Below are positions 1 to 6,120 of a stretch of DNA of 7,337 nucleotides, piece by piece. The position numbers and the translations under genes are program-made. Numbering within the stretch: the stretch's first letter is position 1; every line of letters starts with the position of its first letter. The notes beneath the pieces were generated by a model. The model searched no databases and was not told the origin of the DNA. It saw only the letters and a program-made list of their open reading frames with translations. The stretch spans positions 1-7,337 of the forward strand of contig JAJZWG010000033.1 of assembly GCA_021846795.1 (NCBI GenBank). The letters are read 5' to 3'. Source of the DNA: a bacterium. Lineage in GTDB: Bacteria; Patescibacteriota; Saccharimonadia; Saccharimonadales; UBA4665.

Positions 1-553
1 CTATTAAAGCTGGGATAATTAAATTAAAAAATAAAGCTATAATTATAATCAAAGTTCGAAATTCATAACTCATTAAACCACCTCCAAAAATTCGATTTAA
101 TTTTTGATGACTAATTTTTTTAGTTTGACTAACTAAAATTGCTTCTCCTTTAGCTTTAACATAACTAATCAACATGGAAGTACCTAACGCTATCACTACA
201 ATTAAAGCCTCAATTGGTTGGTGGTAATCTGCAACTACTTGAAAAGCTAGGGCAGCTAATAAAATTATTTCTTTCAATCGATCAGTGCTGGCATCTAGTA
301 ACATACCGTTTGCCGAATCATTATTTTTTAATCGAGCTAATTCACCGTCTAAAGTATCAAACAAACCAAAAATTATTAAAAAAATAGCTGCTAGAATATC
401 TTGATTTATAATAATCAAAAAACCAATTAACAAAAAACCAATTAATCCAATATAAGTTATAGTATTTGCCGTAATACGCCCACCCGAAAAACTATCAATC
501 AATTGAGCAAATCTAGCTATTAAACCTCTTACAATTAGTTTAGTTTTATTCAT
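1..553 (-). CDS. CDP-alcohol phosphatidyltransferase (PgsA/PIP-synthase-like), partial
   Basis: Integral membrane enzyme that would transfer a phosphatidyl group from CDP-diacylglycerol to an alcohol acceptor in phospholipid head-group synthesis. The ATG is at 553 on the minus strand and 184 codons are visible without a stop; the C-terminus lies beyond the left edge. The complete family signature D-x2-DG-x2-AR-x8-G-x3-D-x3-D is present as D66, D69, G70, A73, R74, G83, D87 and D91, the residues that bind the metal and CDP. Hydrophobic segments lie at about 31-62, 94-130 and after 160. The stretch ISYVKAKGEA (about 129-138) resembles the SYxKARAEA segment of phosphatidylinositol-phosphate or archaetidylinositol-phosphate synthases, so the acceptor may be an inositol phosphate rather than glycerol-3-phosphate; the substrate cannot be decided here. 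No Shine-Dalgarno precedes the ATG. The gene is divergent from the T4SS operon and probably unrelated to it. Family assignment is strong; substrate is inference. Confidence 0.9.
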   Translation of the reverse strand, partial: MNKTKLIVRGLIARFAQLIDSFSGGRITANTITYIGLIGFLLIGFLIIINQDILAAIFLIIFGLFDTLDGELARLKNNDSANGMLLDASTDRLKEIILLAALAFQVVADYHQPIEALIVVIALGTSMLISYVKAKGEAILVSQTKKISHQKLNRIFGGGLMSYEFRTLIIIIALFFNLIIPALI

Positions 554-607
554 AATCAAAATAGTCTATACTAATTCTATCATTAAATAATCTAAAAATT
601 TGACTTC

Positions 608-632
608 TTGTAAAATAATCAACAATTTACAA
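608..632. promoter_or_regulatory. 7-bp dyad in divergent intergenic region
   Basis: TTGTAAA (608-614) and TTTACAA (626-632) form a perfect inverted repeat around an 11-nt spacer, between the divergent phosphatidyltransferase and pilin genes. It could be an operator, but in such AT-rich DNA a 7-bp dyad can occur by chance. Apart from this and the plus-strand promoter, nothing else is recognisable in 554-728. Confidence 0.2.
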
Positions 633-675
633 TCATATAAATTTAAACTTAAAATTCTTATGTTTTAAAATGTTG

Positions 676-704
676 TTGCATTTTAATAAATATTATGTGA
701 TACT
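676..704 (+). promoter_or_regulatory. Putative promoter of the T4SS-like operon
   Basis: A weak -35 TTGCAT (676-681) is followed after 17 bp by GATACT (699-704), preceded by TGT (696-698) in the extended -10 arrangement TGn. Transcription would start near 711, giving a short leader that carries the AAAGGAG Shine-Dalgarno (715-721), 7 nt before the GTG at 729. No better candidate lies ahead of the operon. The evidence is motif and spacing only. Confidence 0.4.
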
Positions 705-728
705 CCTGTCAATTAAAGGAGTACTGAG

Positions 729-1073
729 GTGAAAAACTTAAACAAATTCAAAATAAAGCTCTTTTTTAGCATCTTATTTTTAGAAATTATTATTCCCAAT
801 CAAGCTTTAGCAGCCTCGCCAGTCGGGCTGGGGTCAGTGGATAATTTCTTAAAAACGATTATCCAGGCAATTGCAGGTTTAGCCGGTCTTGTAGCGACCG
901 GCTTTTTTGTTATAGGGGGGTTTATTTATATTACTAGCACCGGTAATCCAATTAAACTTGAGAAAGCCAAGAAAACCTTGCTATATTCTGGTCTTGGTTT
1001 GGCTATCACTATCGCCGCTTTTGTTTTATCAAATATTGTAACCCAATTAGCTACTAGCGCTTTTGGTGGATAA
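729..1073 (+). CDS. T4SS-type pilin (TrbC/VirB2-like) with signal peptide
   Basis: Small secreted or membrane subunit, 114 aa, probably the pilus or channel subunit of the T4SS-like system. The GTG start is chosen because AAAGGAG at 715-721 sits 7 nt upstream. Residues 1-28 look like a signal peptide: a lysine-rich start, a hydrophobic core and an ALA cleavage site before ASP. The mature part has two hydrophobic helices (about 42-69 and 83-105) joined by a short polar loop with YITSTGNP (67-74) and KLEKAKK, the pattern of the compact T4SS pilin family common in Patescibacteria. It is first in the operon, 2 nt before the next gene. The coding sequence is richer in G and C than its neighbours (GCC, GCG, ACC, GGC codons) and contains a terminator-like hairpin at 881-908. 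The resemblance to VirB2/TrbC is clear; assembly into an actual pilus is inferred. Confidence 0.82.
   Translation: MKNLNKFKIKLFFSILFLEIIIPNQALAASPVGLGSVDNFLKTIIQAIAGLAGLVATGFFVIGGFIYITSTGNPIKLEKAKKTLLYSGLGLAITIAAFVLSNIVTQLATSAFGG
881..908 (+). terminator. Intrinsic-terminator-like hairpin inside the pilin gene
   Basis: AGCCGGTC (881-888) and GACCGGCT (896-903) form a perfect 8-bp GC-rich stem around a 7-nt loop, followed by six Ts (903-908, the first inside the stem). This is the classic rho-independent layout on the coding strand, located within pilin codons 51-60. It might attenuate transcription into the rest of the operon when the pilin is not being translated. The structure is seen directly; activity is inference, and it could reflect codon choice. 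Confidence 0.45.
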
Positions 1074-1075
1074 TT

Positions 1076-2257
1076 ATGAATAATTTCTTACAAATACTTG
1101 ATTTAGTTAACCTAAATCAAACTTTAATTAATAAAATTCAACCAATCATCCTAGGCTTAACTGGTTTAGCTGGTTTGTTAACTACTTTCTTTTTAATCCA
1201 AGCTGGTTTTGAATACATTACTAGCACTGGTAATCCCGAAAAACTACTTCACGCTAAAACAATTATAAAAAAATCAATTATTGGTTTAATCATTGTTATT
1301 GCTTCAGCTTTTTTAGTTCATTTTTTATGGCAAAACTATACTTTTTCAAATCACTTAACTACAACTAGTCTGCCAGCCATTAAAAGTCTCAAAACTCAAC
1401 CAACTAAAAATGGTGTTGTGACTATCATAATTGACAGTATTATTGGATTATTAAAAAACATTGTTTTTTCGATTGCTCAACCATTTATTCAAGCTTTAAT
1501 TTATTTTACTCATGCGACACCATTAATGGCTAATAATCAAAGTATTTTAAAGATCTGGTTGGTGGTAGCTGGCATAGCCGACAGTTTAATGATCTTAACT
1601 ATTACTCTACTAGGATTACATATTATCACTAATTCAAATTTTGGTTTAGGGGATATTTCTTTAAAAAACATGACACCATTAATAATTTTTACTTTTATAC
1701 TAATGAATTCTTCAATTTTTATAATTGATTTAGTTATTAATATATCTAATTACATGGTACAAGCTCTTTATAATAGTTTTCCCAAATTAACTGTTTGGAA
1801 TATTTTAGAGCAAATCTCTAAATCTAGTAATAATTTAAGTCTAGTTAGTATGTTAATTTTGTTAATATTTGTCGTTTTATGTGTCATTTTACTAGTTTAT
1901 TATGTTATGAGATTAGTCATACTTTATTTAGGTGCAATTCTTTCACCACTAATTTTTTTATTAAGTCTACTACCCAGTTTTAGAGATTTCGTATCAATTA
2001 CTATTAAAACTTATTTCTCAACCATTTTTGTTCTATTCGTTCATGTTATTATCTTGCTTTTAGCTTCCATTATTTTAAGCACTTTAATTAATAACCATAC
2101 TAAAAACTTTAATCCATTAATGCCATCAATTGTTGGTATAGCTACTTTAATTACACTTTTGAAAACTCAAAAAATGCTCATGGAACTTGACTTTGTTTCA
2201 GTTACTCCAAAGGCCGTCAGAAAATTATCTAACTATATTATTAATCTCATTAAATAA
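1076..2257 (+). CDS. VirB6/TrbL-like polytopic membrane protein with pilin-like N-terminus
   Basis: A 393-aa multi-spanning protein, probably the inner-membrane channel component of the T4SS-like system. Residues about 22-88 repeat the architecture of the upstream pilin: GLAGL at 30-34, YITSTGNP at 47-54, then a second helix at about 65-87. Aligned without gaps to pilin residues 42-108, roughly half the positions in the core are identical. No signal peptide is visible. After a polar linker (about 88-115) come further hydrophobic segments near 117-140, 160-185, 200-225, 255-300, 312-338 and 349-363. The block YYVMRLVILYLGAILSP (275-291), followed by a proline and a long helix, fits the conserved TrbL/VirB6 core. 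The ATG lies 2 nt after the pilin stop, with GGTGGA (1065-1070) as a weak Shine-Dalgarno. VirB6-like is a topology and context call, because this family diverges strongly. The fusion of a pilin-like module to it is seen directly. Confidence 0.72.
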   Translation: MNNFLQILDLVNLNQTLINKIQPIILGLTGLAGLLTTFFLIQAGFEYITSTGNPEKLLHAKTIIKKSIIGLIIVIASAFLVHFLWQNYTFSNHLTTTSLPAIKSLKTQPTKNGVVTIIIDSIIGLLKNIVFSIAQPFIQALIYFTHATPLMANNQSILKIWLVVAGIADSLMILTITLLGLHIITNSNFGLGDISLKNMTPLIIFTFILMNSSIFIIDLVINISNYMVQALYNSFPKLTVWNILEQISKSSNNLSLVSMLILLIFVVLCVILLVYYVMRLVILYLGAILSPLIFLLSLLPSFRDFVSITIKTYFSTIFVLFVHVIILLLASIILSTLINNHTKNFNPLMPSIVGIATLITLLKTQKMLMELDFVSVTPKAVRKLSNYIINLIK

Positions 2258-2259
2258 CC

Positions 2260-2754
2260 ATGAAAACTACCAATATACCAGCCCAAGTTATTAACATAGA
2301 AGACCATATAGCCCACAATCTAAGCCTTAACCAGCTTATTATTTTAATCATTCCGTTAATTATATCTTTTATTATCTATTTAATCTTTCCACCATTTAGC
2401 ACCATTAATAGTTACAAAATTATTATCATGATTTTAATAATTAGTTCAGTGAGTGCTTTAGCTATTAAAATTAACAACAAATTAATCTTAAATTGGCTGA
2501 TTATAATCATAACTTATCTTTTAAGACCAAAATATTATATTTTCAATAAAAATCAATTAAAACCATTATCCTTAAAAGATTCTAATGAAAATTTTAAAAA
2601 ACCAATACAATCTCCAGCCAATAAAATTCATAAAATTAAAAGCAATAAACTACAAACAATTTCAATTAATAATTTATATAATCCTAAAAATTCTAATTTT
2701 AGTTTTCAAATCACCAAAAAAGGAGAAATTTATGTTAGATTTTTTGAAAAATAA
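2260..2754 (+). CDS. PrgI family protein (VirB3-like T4SS subunit)
   Basis: A 164-aa protein of the PrgI family, the Gram-positive/Patescibacteria counterpart of VirB3, which anchors the VirB4 ATPase at the membrane. The N-terminus (IPAQVINIEDHIAHNLSLNQ, about 6-25) matches the family's IPxqVxxxEDkI opening. Two hydrophobic helices follow (about 27-45 and 53-69), then a third hydrophobic stretch ending in LLRPKYYIFNKN (about 87-98), the typical RPrYYxFxKn end of the domain. After residue 100 the protein is a polar, lysine- and asparagine-rich tail with no recognised domain. The ATG is 2 nt after the previous stop and has no clear Shine-Dalgarno, so translation is probably coupled. The 3' end overlaps the next gene by 23 nt and contains that gene's Shine-Dalgarno. 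Confidence 0.82.
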   Translation: MKTTNIPAQVINIEDHIAHNLSLNQLIILIIPLIISFIIYLIFPPFSTINSYKIIIMILIISSVSALAIKINNKLILNWLIIIITYLLRPKYYIFNKNQLKPLSLKDSNENFKKPIQSPANKIHKIKSNKLQTISINNLYNPKNSNFSFQITKKGEIYVRFFEK

Positions 2755-3346
2755 TCACAAAGAATCATCAAAACAACAACTAGATATTACTAATATTGAA
2801 GATGATATATTGCAACTTTCCAATCATCGTTATCGAGCCATTATTCAAATATCCACTATTAATTTTGAATTAAAAAGTGAGTCCGAGAAAGATATAATTA
2901 CCGAACTTTATCAAAATTTTTTAAATTCATTACCCTCACAAATACAAATATATATTCAGGTTAGGGAATTAGATCTTAAGACTTATACTTCAAACTTTAG
3001 AGCTTCATTAAAAAACAATGACAGCTATATTAAATACAAAAATCAAATTAATAATTATATCGACTTTGTTAATAATCTAAGTCATAAAAACAAAATTTTA
3101 ACCAGATTATTTTACCTAATTATACCTATTGATGATTGTAACAATAATTATCTTGAAGCCAAAAATAAATTAAACATTAACTGTGACATAATTCAAAAAA
3201 ATTTAACTAAATTAAAATTATCAACCAAAAGACTTAACAATCTAGATATTTTTAATTTATTTTATGCCATTTATAATCCTGAAATTTATAAAATTCAACC
3301 AATCAACCAAGAGCTAATTAATAATTTAAAAAAGGCAATCGTATGA
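2732..3346 (+). CDS. TraC-like protein, detached VirB4 N-terminal domain
   Basis: A 204-aa soluble protein. The ATG at 2732 is chosen over the in-frame upstream ATG at 2585 because AAGGAG (2720-2725) lies 6 nt before it and because the upstream extension merely re-reads the PrgI tail in another frame. Residues about 18-80 follow the TraC-like pattern: DITNIEDDILQLSNHRYRAI, NFELKSESEKDIITELYQNF and SLPSQIQIYIQVRELDL, as found in small proteins encoded just before VirB4 in Patescibacteria. In standard VirB4/TraC proteins this region is fused to the ATPase; here it is separate. It probably docks the ATPase onto PrgI and the channel. It overlaps prgI by 23 nt and shares an ATGA (3343-3346) with the VirB4 gene, so stoichiometric coupled translation is likely. 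No ATPase motifs are present. The C-terminal half is rich in Asn and Lys and poorly conserved to the eye. Confidence 0.75.
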   Translation: MLDFLKNNHKESSKQQLDITNIEDDILQLSNHRYRAIIQISTINFELKSESEKDIITELYQNFLNSLPSQIQIYIQVRELDLKTYTSNFRASLKNNDSYIKYKNQINNYIDFVNNLSHKNKILTRLFYLIIPIDDCNNNYLEAKNKLNINCDIIQKNLTKLKLSTKRLNNLDIFNLFYAIYNPEIYKIQPINQELINNLKKAIV

Positions 3347-5055
3347 TCAAATTTCAATTTAAACATCAACCAACTAAAATTAATAATTTTCTACTTGGCC
3401 AACAAGATCATTTAGATTTAATTAGTTACTCGGGTTTGGAAGAAAATATTGATCATCTAATCATTAATAATAATTTTTTAAAAACAATCTTTATTTCAGG
3501 CTATCCTTATGTAGCCTCAACTGGTTGGTTAAATAATTTAATTAACTTTAATCACGATCTAGACATAACTTATCATATAGATTTAATTAATAGTGCTGAT
3601 GCTTTGCCTAAATTACAAAGAAAAATTACTGAATTAGAATCAACCAAAAGATTAATGAGAAAAAATGGTAAGTTAATTGGCCCAGAAATAGCCGATCCTC
3701 TTCAATCAGCTAGTTCATTACGAGATAAAATTATGCGTGGTCAAGAGAAATTGTTTCAAATCGGTATTTATATCACCATCAAAGCTAAAGATTTAAACGA
3801 TCTAGCAGAAAAAACTAAAACTATTGAAACTATTTTAGCCAGTCATCTTTTTTACACTAAAAATGCTAGTTACCAACAAATCGATGCTTACGAATCAACT
3901 TTGCCAAAATCTAAAGACTTAATTAATCAAAAAAGAAATTTAGACAGTACGGCCCTATCATTAACTTTTCCATTTGTTAATAGTGAACTCGTCCAAGAAA
4001 ACGGTATTTTATATGGCATTAATAAAAATAATAATTCTCTAGTTATTATTGATCGTTTTAATTTAAACAATGCTAATTCAATTATTTTTGCTCAATCAGG
4101 TTCAGGTAAAAGTTATGCAATGAAAATAGAAATAATGCGACAATTAATTAAAAATGTTCAAATTATTATTATCGACCCTGAACAGGAATATCAAAAATTA
4201 TCCGATGAATTTAATGGTAGTTATATTAAATTATCAACCAATTCAAAACAAAAAATTAATTTATTTGACTTAGAATTAACTAATCAAACAAAAGAGTCAT
4301 TATCTGATCACATCCAAAATATTATTACTATAATATCCTTAATGGTTGATGGGCTGAATTCAGAAGATCAATCAATTTTAGACAAAGCAATTATTAATAT
4401 TTATCAAAAATTTAAAGAAGAAACACCAATTTTACAAAATCTTTATAATGAAATTGAAAAATTAAATCATCAAAGTTTAGCTATTCGTCTTGAAAAATTT
4501 ATATCTGGTAGTTTAAAAGAAATATTTAATTTTCAAACCAATATAGATTTTAGTAATAATTTAATTATTTTTGACATTAAAGATATTCCAGACAATTTAA
4601 GACAATTAATGATCATGATTATTTCTAATTTTGTTAATTATCGAGTCAAACTTAATCCTCGAAAAAGATTATTAATTATTGATGAAGGTTGGTTATTGAT
4701 GCAACACGAAGAAAGTGCTAAATTTATTGCTGGTTTAATAAGACGATCAAGAAAATATTATTTAGGCGTGTCAATAATTTCGCAACAAGCTAATGATTTT
4801 CTCAATAATGAATATGGTAAAGTTATAGCTTCTCAAAGTAGTTTAAGAATCCTCATGCGACAAGATTCAACTACTATTAAAAATGTTGTTCAAGAATTTA
4901 ACTTAAGTGAATTTGAAGAAAATTTTCTTTTAACATCAGCTCAAGGTGAGGCTTTAATTATTGCCGATAGTTATCACGTGGCTGTTAAAATTACCGCCAG
5001 CAAACATGAACATCCTATTATTACCACTAATCCTGGTGAAATTTATCAATCATAA
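3343..5055 (+). CDS. virB4: VirB4-family T4SS ATPase
   Basis: A 570-aa cytoplasmic ATPase that powers substrate translocation or pilus biogenesis in type IV secretion. The Walker A is A250-QSGSGKS (250-257), with alanine where the first glycycine of the classic motif would stand; K256 and S257 should bind ATP-Mg. DPEQEYQKL follows about 25 residues later. Walker B is RLLIIDE (D447, E448) followed by GW, and RRSRKYYLGVSIISQQ (467-482) is the conserved C-terminal motif with its glutamines. The N-terminal 230 residues contain the VirB4 region GYPYVASTGWL and the segment DPLQSASSLRDKIMRGQEK, which precedes the ATPase fold. The usual TraC-like front domain is missing and is encoded by the preceding gene. 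The start is the ATG in the ATGA overlap, with AAAGG (3331-3335) 7 nt upstream. Family assignment is firm. Transported substrate is unknown, since no coupling protein or relaxase is in view. Confidence 0.93.
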   Translation: MIKFQFKHQPTKINNFLLGQQDHLDLISYSGLEENIDHLIINNNFLKTIFISGYPYVASTGWLNNLINFNHDLDITYHIDLINSADALPKLQRKITELESTKRLMRKNGKLIGPEIADPLQSASSLRDKIMRGQEKLFQIGIYITIKAKDLNDLAEKTKTIETILASHLFYTKNASYQQIDAYESTLPKSKDLINQKRNLDSTALSLTFPFVNSELVQENGILYGINKNNNSLVIIDRFNLNNANSIIFAQSGSGKSYAMKIEIMRQLIKNVQIIIIDPEQEYQKLSDEFNGSYIKLSTNSKQKINLFDLELTNQTKESLSDHIQNIITIISLMVDGLNSEDQSILDKAIINIYQKFKEETPILQNLYNEIEKLNHQSLAIRLEKFISGSLKEIFNFQTNIDFSNNLIIFDIKDIPDNLRQLMIMIISNFVNYRVKLNPRKRLLIIDEGWLLMQHEESAKFIAGLIRRSRKYYLGVSIISQQANDFLNNEYGKVIASQSSLRILMRQDSTTIKNVVQEFNLSEFEENFLLTSAQGEALIIADSYHVAVKITASKHEHPIITTNPGEIYQS

Positions 5056-5072
5056 TTTTTAACCAATAAACC

Positions 5073-5594
5073 ATGAGAAACACTCAACTAAAATATGAAC
5101 TAATAATTACTATTTCAATATTAATTTTAATTTTATTATTACCAATTATTTCTGTTTCAGCTTTAATATTTGGTAATAATCCTAGCCAACAACATCAACT
5201 TTATACTGGTCCAATTGATCCATCAGATCATTATGCATGGGGTAATTGCACTTACTGGGTTTACTTGTTAAGACAACAAATTGGCCAACCAATCCCTAAT
5301 ACTTGGGGCAATGCTAATACTTGGGCTAAAAGAGCAAGTCAAGATGGTTATATTGTTAATCATATACCTAGCGTTGATTCAATTATGCAAACAACTAAAC
5401 CACCTTTAGGTCATGTAGCTTTTGTTATTAAGGTTAATTCTGTCAATAAAACTTGGACAATTAGTGAAATGAATGTTTATGGTTTAGATATTGTTAATCG
5501 ACAAACTCTACCTATCAATCAAGCAAAATATTTCAATTTTATTCATAATCCACCAAATATAGTTTATAAAAAAACATCACCTAATCATGCTTAA
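5073..5594 (+). CDS. CHAP-domain peptidoglycan hydrolase of the T4SS (VirB1-like role)
   Basis: A 173-aa membrane-anchored or secreted cysteine amidase/endopeptidase that probably opens peptidoglycan for the secretion apparatus. Residues about 9-32 form one strongly hydrophobic helix (signal anchor or signal peptide). The CHAP domain covers about 52-160: YAWGNCTYWV with catalytic C59, then NTWGNANTWAKRA, a GHVAFV strand with H114 and TISEMN with E132 and N134 completing the catalytic set. The strand normally written PxvGsI reads PSVDSI, so a conserved glycine is aspartate. The protein consists of little more than the catalytic domain, with no LysM or SH3 wall-binding module. It starts 17 nt after VirB4 without a visible Shine-Dalgarno and ends the operon; its last 14 nt overlap the end of the opposite-strand gene. 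The hydrolase family is well supported. Which bond is cut is unknown. Confidence 0.85.
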   Translation: MRNTQLKYELIITISILILILLLPIISVSALIFGNNPSQQHQLYTGPIDPSDHYAWGNCTYWVYLLRQQIGQPIPNTWGNANTWAKRASQDGYIVNHIPSVDSIMQTTKPPLGHVAFVIKVNSVNKTWTISEMNVYGLDIVNRQTLPINQAKYFNFIHNPPNIVYKKTSPNHA

Positions 5595-6090
5595 CATACA
5601 AAAATATACCACCTATCAAAATTAAACTAGATATGATAAGCGGCGTTAGAACTGGTCCGATCCAAGTAACTGGTATTAAAAAGAAAACATCTTTAGTAAA
5701 TAAACTCCTAGGCCAATTATCTAAAATTTTTAAAAATAAATAATAGGCTAAATCCCAGGTAGCAAAACCAATCATAAAAACCGCTAATTTCTGTAATTTA
5801 TTTTTTCCAACTAAAATGGCTAAACAAAAAAGCATAACTATAGTTGCAGCTTCTCTAACTACTTCAACTTCATTAATTTTTGAATTAATTAATAAAGCTT
5901 GAATCGGATCAACAAAAGTAATAAATTTTAAATTTAAAATAACATGGTATTTTGTTAAATCGTAATTACTATGAAAATGAATGATTTTTCTTAAATAAAA
6001 AACAACCGCCGCTTCAACATATCCAAAAGCTAGACCAAATAATAACAATGAAGAAATTCTTATAATTAGATTATCTTTTTTAGCACTCAT
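5581..6090 (-). CDS. Conserved polytopic membrane protein of unknown function
   Basis: A 169-aa integral membrane protein with about four hydrophobic segments (12-34, 80-97, 102-122, 133-163). I recognise the pattern as a conserved bacterial family but know no characterised function. Landmarks are GYVEAAVVFYLR (23-34, E26), VVREAATIVML (77-87, R79 E80), FATWDLAYYLFLK (109-121, W112 D113 Y116 Y117), WPRSL (126-130) and DVFFLIPVTWIGPV (134-147). Acidic and aromatic residues buried in helices suggest transport or a membrane enzyme, but nothing decides this. The ATG at 6090 lacks a Shine-Dalgarno, and a TATAAT (minus strand; 6097-6102) lies 6 nt upstream. The receiver gene ends 30 nt upstream on the same strand, so the two may be co-transcribed. 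The stop codon lies inside the 3' end of the CHAP gene on the other strand (14-bp overlap). Confidence 0.75.
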   Translation of the reverse strand: MSAKKDNLIIRISSLLLFGLAFGYVEAAVVFYLRKIIHFHSNYDLTKYHVILNLKFITFVDPIQALLINSKINEVEVVREAATIVMLFCLAILVGKNKLQKLAVFMIGFATWDLAYYLFLKILDNWPRSLFTKDVFFLIPVTWIGPVLTPLIISSLILIGGIFLYVKHD

Positions 6091-6096
6091 GTAGTA

Positions 6097-6102
6097 ATTA
6101 TA
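6097..6102 (-). promoter_or_regulatory. TATAAT box just upstream of the membrane-protein start
   Basis: A consensus -10 hexamer on the minus strand ends 6 nt before the ATG at 6090. If used, transcription would begin at about the start codon, giving a leaderless mRNA. No good -35 is found at 16-18 bp, and such hexamers are common in AT-rich DNA, so this is tentative. Confidence 0.25.
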
Positions 6103-6120
6103 AAATAATAAATTAAGTTT

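Noticed and set aside
915..920. Run of six Gs in the pilin gene as a phase-variation site
   Set aside because: Six is short for slippage-driven switching, and it encodes the Gly-Gly of a conserved pilin helix.
2585..2731. Upstream extension of the TraC-like gene to an ATG at 2585
   Set aside because: It overlaps the PrgI coding sequence in another frame, gives a low-complexity Lys/Ile-rich peptide, and the ATG at 2732 has a clear AAGGAG 6 nt upstream.
3344..3346. Possible UGA recoding (as glycine, known in Gracilibacteria/Absconditabacteria)
   Set aside because: UGA here is a sensible stop in an ATGA gene overlap; reading through would only run into the next gene's frame. The genes use GGN for glycine and TGG for tryptophan and are intact with the standard code.
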